This document shows positions 7,604 to 10,695 of a stretch of 10,695 nucleotides of DNA, in pieces. The stretch spans positions 7,357 to 18,051 of the forward strand of contig WKLE02002029.1 in NCBI GenBank assembly GCA_014885115.2, written 5' to 3'. The number at the start of each line of letters is the position of its first letter. The stretch's first letter is position 1. This DNA comes from Asterionellopsis glacialis (taxonomy: Eukaryota > Bacillariophyta > Plagiogrammaphyceae > Rhaphoneidales > Asterionellopsidaceae). The notes beneath the pieces were generated by a model. The model saw only the letters and a program-made list of their open reading frames with translations, was not told the DNA's origin and searched no databases. A program made the position numbers and the translations under genes.

Positions 7604-9274
7604 CTAAAAAGGACTCCAACTGCTAGTCTTAGACGATGTATGATGTTCTTGTTGAGTTTGAGCCCGTCTTGCTAATAGTCCATCAGCTTGGCCTGATCTT
7701 CCTAGCACAGCATCCTTCTTATCGCTATTAGCTGAATGTTGCATATGCTGTCGAATTTCTTGTTCCTTAACACTTAAGGAACCAAAGTGTAGTGCAGAAA
7801 CACCTTGTAGTGTAGCTGCTGTAGCTGGGTGTGGCGGTGATGATGACGACGATAATGATGATGCTGGTGATGTTGAAGATAATGTAGGAACAGTTGTCAT
7901 GATTTTACAACCACCATTATCATCCTCAATAACTTCAACTCCTTCTTCCTTTACACCGGATCTAGATCTTGTTACTCTCGATGTTATTGGAGAAACATCA
8001 ATACCAATTTGTGGTTTCATATTCATAATGTTGCCTTCATGCCACATACGTTTTTCAATTTCTTGTAGAAAATGTTGTTGAGGACCAATTACCATACCAG
8101 GACGGCATATACGCATCCAACCAATAACTTCGGCTGCAGTAAATTTGTAATGTTTCATAATGTAAGCTCCGATACATGTTCCAGTACGGCCTAATCCAGC
8201 CTTACAATGGACAGCGATAGCTTTTTCAGATGGTACCTTTTCCATTTCAGCTACAACACGGTTCAATATTTTCATAGGAGGACATGATCCATCCAAATAA
8301 TATTGTTCCAAAAAGTTGATACCTGCACGTTGAAACTCTTTTTCATCATAGCACTTTTTATTCAATCGCACAACTAGTCCTACGTTGCGTTTGGTAAAGT
8401 AGGGTATGTAATCTGCGGGTGTTAATGTGCAATAACCCTCTGGGGATACATTCCGTTTGTAATGCGGACCAGCAAATGCGACAATCCGATTCTGAATTAT
8501 CCAATTTAAATCACCATTCTCGACTTGTTCAAAGTGTTCGTATTCGTCGACATCAAAATTATCAAAATCAAAGAAACCATACATCCGTGCCTTGGTTAAA
8601 CCATGTAAGCAATCCAAAATAGTCAACTCGTATGTACAAGCACACGGTGATGCATCATGAAATGGTGGAAATGGCGCAAGCGTCTTGAATGCAATTGAAT
8701 TATAAGGTTCTTGTGGTGGTGAAGAACAACTGTTGTTATGATGTGTCTTTGTCTCCATATGACTATCTTCATTATCTTCCTCCTCATCTTCGTCTGACAA
8801 CGCCATCATCTCATCAGTAGGTGAATCAACTGGTTTGAATCCACGATACGCTTCTTCCGGTGTTCTTCCAAGGTACAACACTTGCCATGCACACATAAGG
8901 AATACAGCGTTAGCACGTTTATCTGGTTTAGTACTGGAATAAAAGCATATCACAGCATCTTTATAATCTTCCGAAGAAAGTTTCCTATTCAGTTTGGATG
9001 CAAATCTGCATAATTGACCAAGATTTAATGGGCCAAAATCTAAAAAGAAATTCCAGTAGACTAGCTCTAGATCGATGTGGAAAAAATGGATAGGCTTCTT
9101 TTGTCCGGATGTGTTTATATGAACATTGTCAGGATTTGATGAACGCGGATGCGTCTTCAATGCACAATAATACAATCGATCATGAAGGATTTCAACAGAC
9201 CCTTCGATATGATTGTTAGACATTCTTTTTTGCTGATGGTAGTTTGTGGTGCGGAATAGTCCTGCTGCTGGCAT
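7604..9274 (-). CDS. CDC14: CDC14-family dual-specificity protein phosphatase, intact and intronless
   Basis: A 556-residue protein. CDC14 enzymes remove phosphate from Ser/Thr-Pro sites made by cyclin-dependent kinases, acting in mitotic exit, cytokinesis or cilium-related roles depending on lineage. Seen here: an N-terminal non-catalytic DSP-like half (about 24-150, with the DFGPLNLG motif near 79-86), an acidic Ser/Asp/Glu-rich insertion (about 151-190), the catalytic half (about 200-415) with the family motifs FFDFDNFDVDEYEHFEQVENGD in outline (234-255), a probable general acid Asp328 in DGS, the P-loop HCKAGLGRTG with nucleophile Cys357 and Arg363, and Gln399/Gln400 in GPQQHF. The tail (about 420-556) is polar, with a Ser-rich run near 465-480 and several Ser-Pro sites. 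Length is close to yeast Cdc14. All catalytic residues are present. The start at 9274 follows an in-frame TAA (9281-9283); Met18 (9221-9223) is an alternative, also with A at -3. The stop is TAG. Confidence 0.95.
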   Translation of the reverse strand: MPAAGLFRTTNYHQQKRMSNNHIEGSVEILHDRLYYCALKTHPRSSNPDNVHINTSGQKKPIHFFHIDLELVYWNFFLDFGPLNLGQLCRFASKLNRKLSSEDYKDAVICFYSSTKPDKRANAVFLMCAWQVLYLGRTPEEAYRGFKPVDSPTDEMMALSDEDEEEDNEDSHMETKTHHNNSCSSPPQEPYNSIAFKTLAPFPPFHDASPCACTYELTILDCLHGLTKARMYGFFDFDNFDVDEYEHFEQVENGDLNWIIQNRIVAFAGPHYKRNVSPEGYCTLTPADYIPYFTKRNVGLVVRLNKKCYDEKEFQRAGINFLEQYYLDGSCPPMKILNRVVAEMEKVPSEKAIAVHCKAGLGRTGTCIGAYIMKHYKFTAAEVIGWMRICRPGMVIGPQQHFLQEIEKRMWHEGNIMNMKPQIGIDVSPITSRVTRSRSGVKEEGVEVIEDDNGGCKIMTTVPTLSSTSPASSLSSSSSPPHPATAATLQGVSALHFGSLSVKEQEIRQHMQHSANSDKKDAVLGRSGQADGLLARRAQTQQEHHTSSKTSSWSPF

Positions 9275-9545
9275 TCTCCCTTACGCACCGTCTCTGATTC
9301 CCTCTATCCCTCTAGTTAATTCTAGTAGCTCGTTTGGTAGATATTGCGATAACAGCGATTGTCCTCAACTTTCTCTTCCCTTTTTCGTTTTCTCAGGTCG
9401 CGTCAATGGAATATATAAAAGATATTTACTATTTGAAAATAGTAAACACAACTGTCTTTCTCTCCTTTCTCTCTCTCTCGTTCTCTTGCTGATCAGGCAA
9501 GAATATGCAAGATTGGACTTCCCAGTTGCAATTCACGATCAAGAA
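9275..9545. promoter_or_regulatory. Putative CDC14 5' region, possibly a divergent promoter
   Basis: This stretch lies directly upstream of CDC14. On the plus strand it carries TATATAAAAG (9412-9421), a canonical-looking TATA box that would drive transcription rightwards, away from CDC14. Read on the minus strand the same bases give only a weaker TTTTATATAT. Just right of it is a perfect inverted repeat (9425-9446), overlapping GTAAACA (9442-9448), which fits the forkhead consensus RYAAAYA. A CT-rich tract follows (about 9452-9487), which on the minus strand is GA-rich. Promoter activity and direction are inferred from these short motifs only. Confidence 0.4.
9425..9446. repeat. Perfect 10-bp inverted repeat with 2-bp spacer
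   Basis: TTTACTATTT at 9425-9434 is the exact reverse complement of AAATAGTAAA at 9437-9446, with GA between. As DNA it is a near-palindrome suited to a dimeric binding protein; as RNA it would form a hairpin with a loop widened by fraying. It lies about 150-170 bases upstream of the CDC14 start and just right of the TATA-like box. Confidence 0.8.
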
Positions 9546-9639
9546 TAAGACAAGATTGTTATCTCTCGGTCGTTTCAAGCACAATTTTAGCCTTCCCTTA
9601 TATTATACTCAACCAAAAGTGGTATTCTTATGAGAGATA

Positions 9640-9850
9640 GGGGTGTCAGGGGCACGTCAGAACTCTCTCTCTAGGGTATTAGTACGGGTAGGACCCTAGA
9701 TCCTCTAGGAAGCTAATAGAACACACCTCTAAGAGACCACTTTGAAAAAACAGGTTAGTATGGAATGGGTTCCTACAGTACCTGTAGGTCCAGCATTAGG
9801 ACTACCTGGTACGGTGTTACCCGATACCAAGTACTTACCTGGTACCGCCA
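9640..9850. repeat. Cluster of small palindromes and short direct repeats
   Basis: TCTAGGGT (9670-9677) pairs with ACCCTAGA (9693-9700) over a 15-base spacer; TCCTCTAGGA (9701-9710) is near-palindromic; CCTACAG (9772-9778) pairs with CTGTAGG (9782-9788) over TAC; TACCTGGTAC occurs at 9803-9812 and 9836-9845. The packing of CTAG- and GTACC-type motifs within about 200 bases is denser than elsewhere in the window. Function unknown. Confidence 0.55.
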
Positions 9851-10119
9851 CCGGAACGACAGGTCCTGCACGCAGGGACACAATTCCAGATAGCTGTACA
9901 AGCCAAGCCTGTATTATCAATATACACTGGCGTCGTTCTAAAAAAATTCTTGACTTGCAAAAATGGTATCTTCAGTATTGTCTTCGTTGGATTCTACGTG
10001 TGTTTATAAAAAAACCATATCATATTCGCGCACCTTGGGGCGAGGCATGCCGGCGCAACGGATCGTTCTCAACGCTAGTTTTCATGTGCTCCGAACAACT
10101 CCGACTTCCTGTTATTTAA
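9742..10119 (+). CDS. Unidentified plus-strand ORF, doubtful
   Basis: A 125-codon open frame. The first third is rich in Pro, Gly, Thr and Val, with LPGT appearing twice 11 residues apart, mirroring a 33-base spaced DNA repeat (TACCTGGTAC at 9803-9812 and 9836-9845). The rest is basic and hydrophobic with no known motif. The DNA here is GC-richer than the surroundings. It lies downstream, on the same strand, of the TATA-like box at 9412, with CAG|GTTAGT (about 9751-9759) resembling a 5' splice site near its start. A shorter minus-strand frame overlaps (9729-9920). It could be an exon of a gene divergent from CDC14, part of a retroelement leader, or chance. No function assigned. Confidence 0.2.
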   Translation: MKKQVSMEWVPTVPVGPALGLPGTVLPDTKYLPGTATGTTGPARRDTIPDSCTSQACIINIHWRRSKKILDLQKWYLQYCLRWILRVFIKKPYHIRAPWGEACRRNGSFSTLVFMCSEQLRLPVI

Positions 10120-10296
10120 ATTAATTCAGGCTGTTACTTAGTGGGTACATAATAAATTTTGCCCAAATTAGAAAGTAGCAGTTGAGATCAAGAAATGGCC
10201 TTATTCGTCCATCCTTCCATCCGTCTCATTCCTCGTTTTCACGACCGTCCATAAGTTAGTAATTCCAAATAAGGGCAGGTTTCATTTCGCGGTGTG
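10120..10296. other. Non-coding stretch, nothing recognised
   Basis: No motif-bearing ORF on either strand. A short CCATCC/CCATCCG pyrimidine-rich run occurs near 10208-10232. Confidence 0.4.
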
Positions 10297-10430
10297 TTAT
10301 GGATCATTCATTACTCGAAGGAAAATTTTTTCTTAGCTTTTTTATGGGTCATTCATTACTCGAAGCAAAAATTTTTTAGTTTGAGTTATGGGTTATTCAT
10401 TACTCGAAGTAAAAATTTATTTAGCTTTGG
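10297..10430. repeat. Three-copy tandem repeat of about 45 bp
   Basis: Units start with TTATGG at 10297, 10342 and 10386, spacing 45 and 44 bases. Each contains (G/A)(G/T)(T/A)(C/T)ATTCATTACTCGAAG followed by an A-run, a T-run and TTAG-type bases. The core ATTCATTACTCGAAG is identical in all three copies, while the A/T runs vary in length. No coding frame uses it. Confidence 0.9.
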
Positions 10431-10607
10431 GTAGCATACGCACACAAACAGACCATCAAAAAAGTCTCTAGGGTACTCTCCCAAAGGAAAAGGAAAAGAC
10501 AGCCATTACGACTTCACAACAACCAACCTCCCCAAGATGAGTCTCATGCAACACTGTACATTTTGGTACACAATTTGCTAGCATCCGCATCTAGTTGTAT
10601 GTGATAG
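10431..10607. other. Non-coding stretch before the right-edge frame
   Basis: No supported gene. It includes a purine-rich AAAGGAAAAGGAAAAGACAG run near 10484-10502. Confidence 0.35.
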
Positions 10608-10695
10608 TATCCCATATTTAAGTCTAGAGATGATGCATATGAGAAACTGCACTATGCTGCAACAAATTTGAAAAGTGATAGAAAATTATTGGAAA
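10608..10695 (+). CDS. Partial open frame at edge, possible DUF4116-like repeat
   Basis: After a TAG at 10605-10607 the frame stays open for 29 codons to the window end. It reads DDAYEKLHYAATNLKSDRKL in its central part. The Y-A-x-x-N-L-K-S-D-R-x-hydrophobic pattern resembles one unit of DUF4116, a short helical repeat common in protist and algal proteins and in some bacteria, but one imperfect unit is weak evidence. No ATG precedes it in frame, so if real it starts at a splice acceptor or is a decayed copy. Confidence 0.25.

Noticed and set aside
7899..8622. Plus-strand open frames opposite CDC14
   Set aside because: They are antisense shadows of the phosphatase with no motifs of their own.
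9246..9548. 100-codon plus-strand ORF over the CDC14 start region
   Set aside because: It overlaps the CDC14 N-terminus and the CT-rich promoter tract; its Leu/Ser-rich sequence follows from the CT repeat.
9595..9660. Possible retrotransposon primer-binding site (TGGTAT at about 9620)
   Set aside because: Only six bases match the usual TGGTATCAGAGC type, no paired LTR is visible, and no gag or pol motif follows.
1..10695. CRISPR array, tRNA or rRNA genes
   Set aside because: None of the tandem repeats has unique spacers of regular length, and no T-loop GTTCGAATC-type motif or rRNA core sequence was found by eye.

Overview
This is an AT-rich eukaryotic window with one clear intact gene, an intronless CDC14-family dual-specificity phosphatase on the minus strand (7604-9274). 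Almost everything left of it is decayed mobile-element coding sequence, also on the minus strand. I see no bacterial features: no operons, no Shine-Dalgarno-led ORFs, no tRNA or rRNA. The CDC14 C-terminal half (RICRPG, GPQQHF) looks more like stramenopile or animal members than like the fungal versions I remember (which tend to read GPQQHW). With the missing introns, the kinds of mobile-element protein seen, and a possible DUF4116-like peptide at the right edge, I lean to a stramenopile alga such as a diatom. This is a low-confidence inference from memory; an early-diverging fungus is the main alternative.

Layout from left to right. Positions 1-790 have no recognisable gene. Positions ~794-2030 (minus) hold a broken ORF with a W-x-D-x4-Q-Y motif and a Cys-rich tail. 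Positions ~2050-3832 (minus) hold a broken protein whose conserved part resembles the DUF6570 domain found at the N-terminus of Helitron-type replicases; its N-terminus is built of a 57-bp/19-aa tandem repeat. Positions ~4190-5442 (minus) hold a third broken ORF of unknown family, with a one-base slip in an A-run. Positions ~6111-6735 (minus) hold weaker coding remnants. The remnants share one strand and orientation, so they may be one element with several genes, or nested insertions.

Positions 7024-7167 hold a pentanucleotide satellite, (TGGAC)x17, lying inside one copy of a 35-bp tandem repeat. A 118-bp inverted-repeat unit follows at 7192-7309. Then come the CDC14 gene and its 5' region, which has a TATA-like box that reads canonically only on the plus strand, a perfect 10-bp inverted repeat, and a CT-rich tract. 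This is compatible with a divergent promoter. To the right lie a GC-richer stretch full of small palindromes with an unidentified plus-strand ORF (9742-10119), a three-copy ~45-bp repeat (10297-10430), and a short open frame running off the edge (10608-10695).

The genes do not form a pathway. The picture is a single-copy cell-cycle gene next to a graveyard of mobile DNA.
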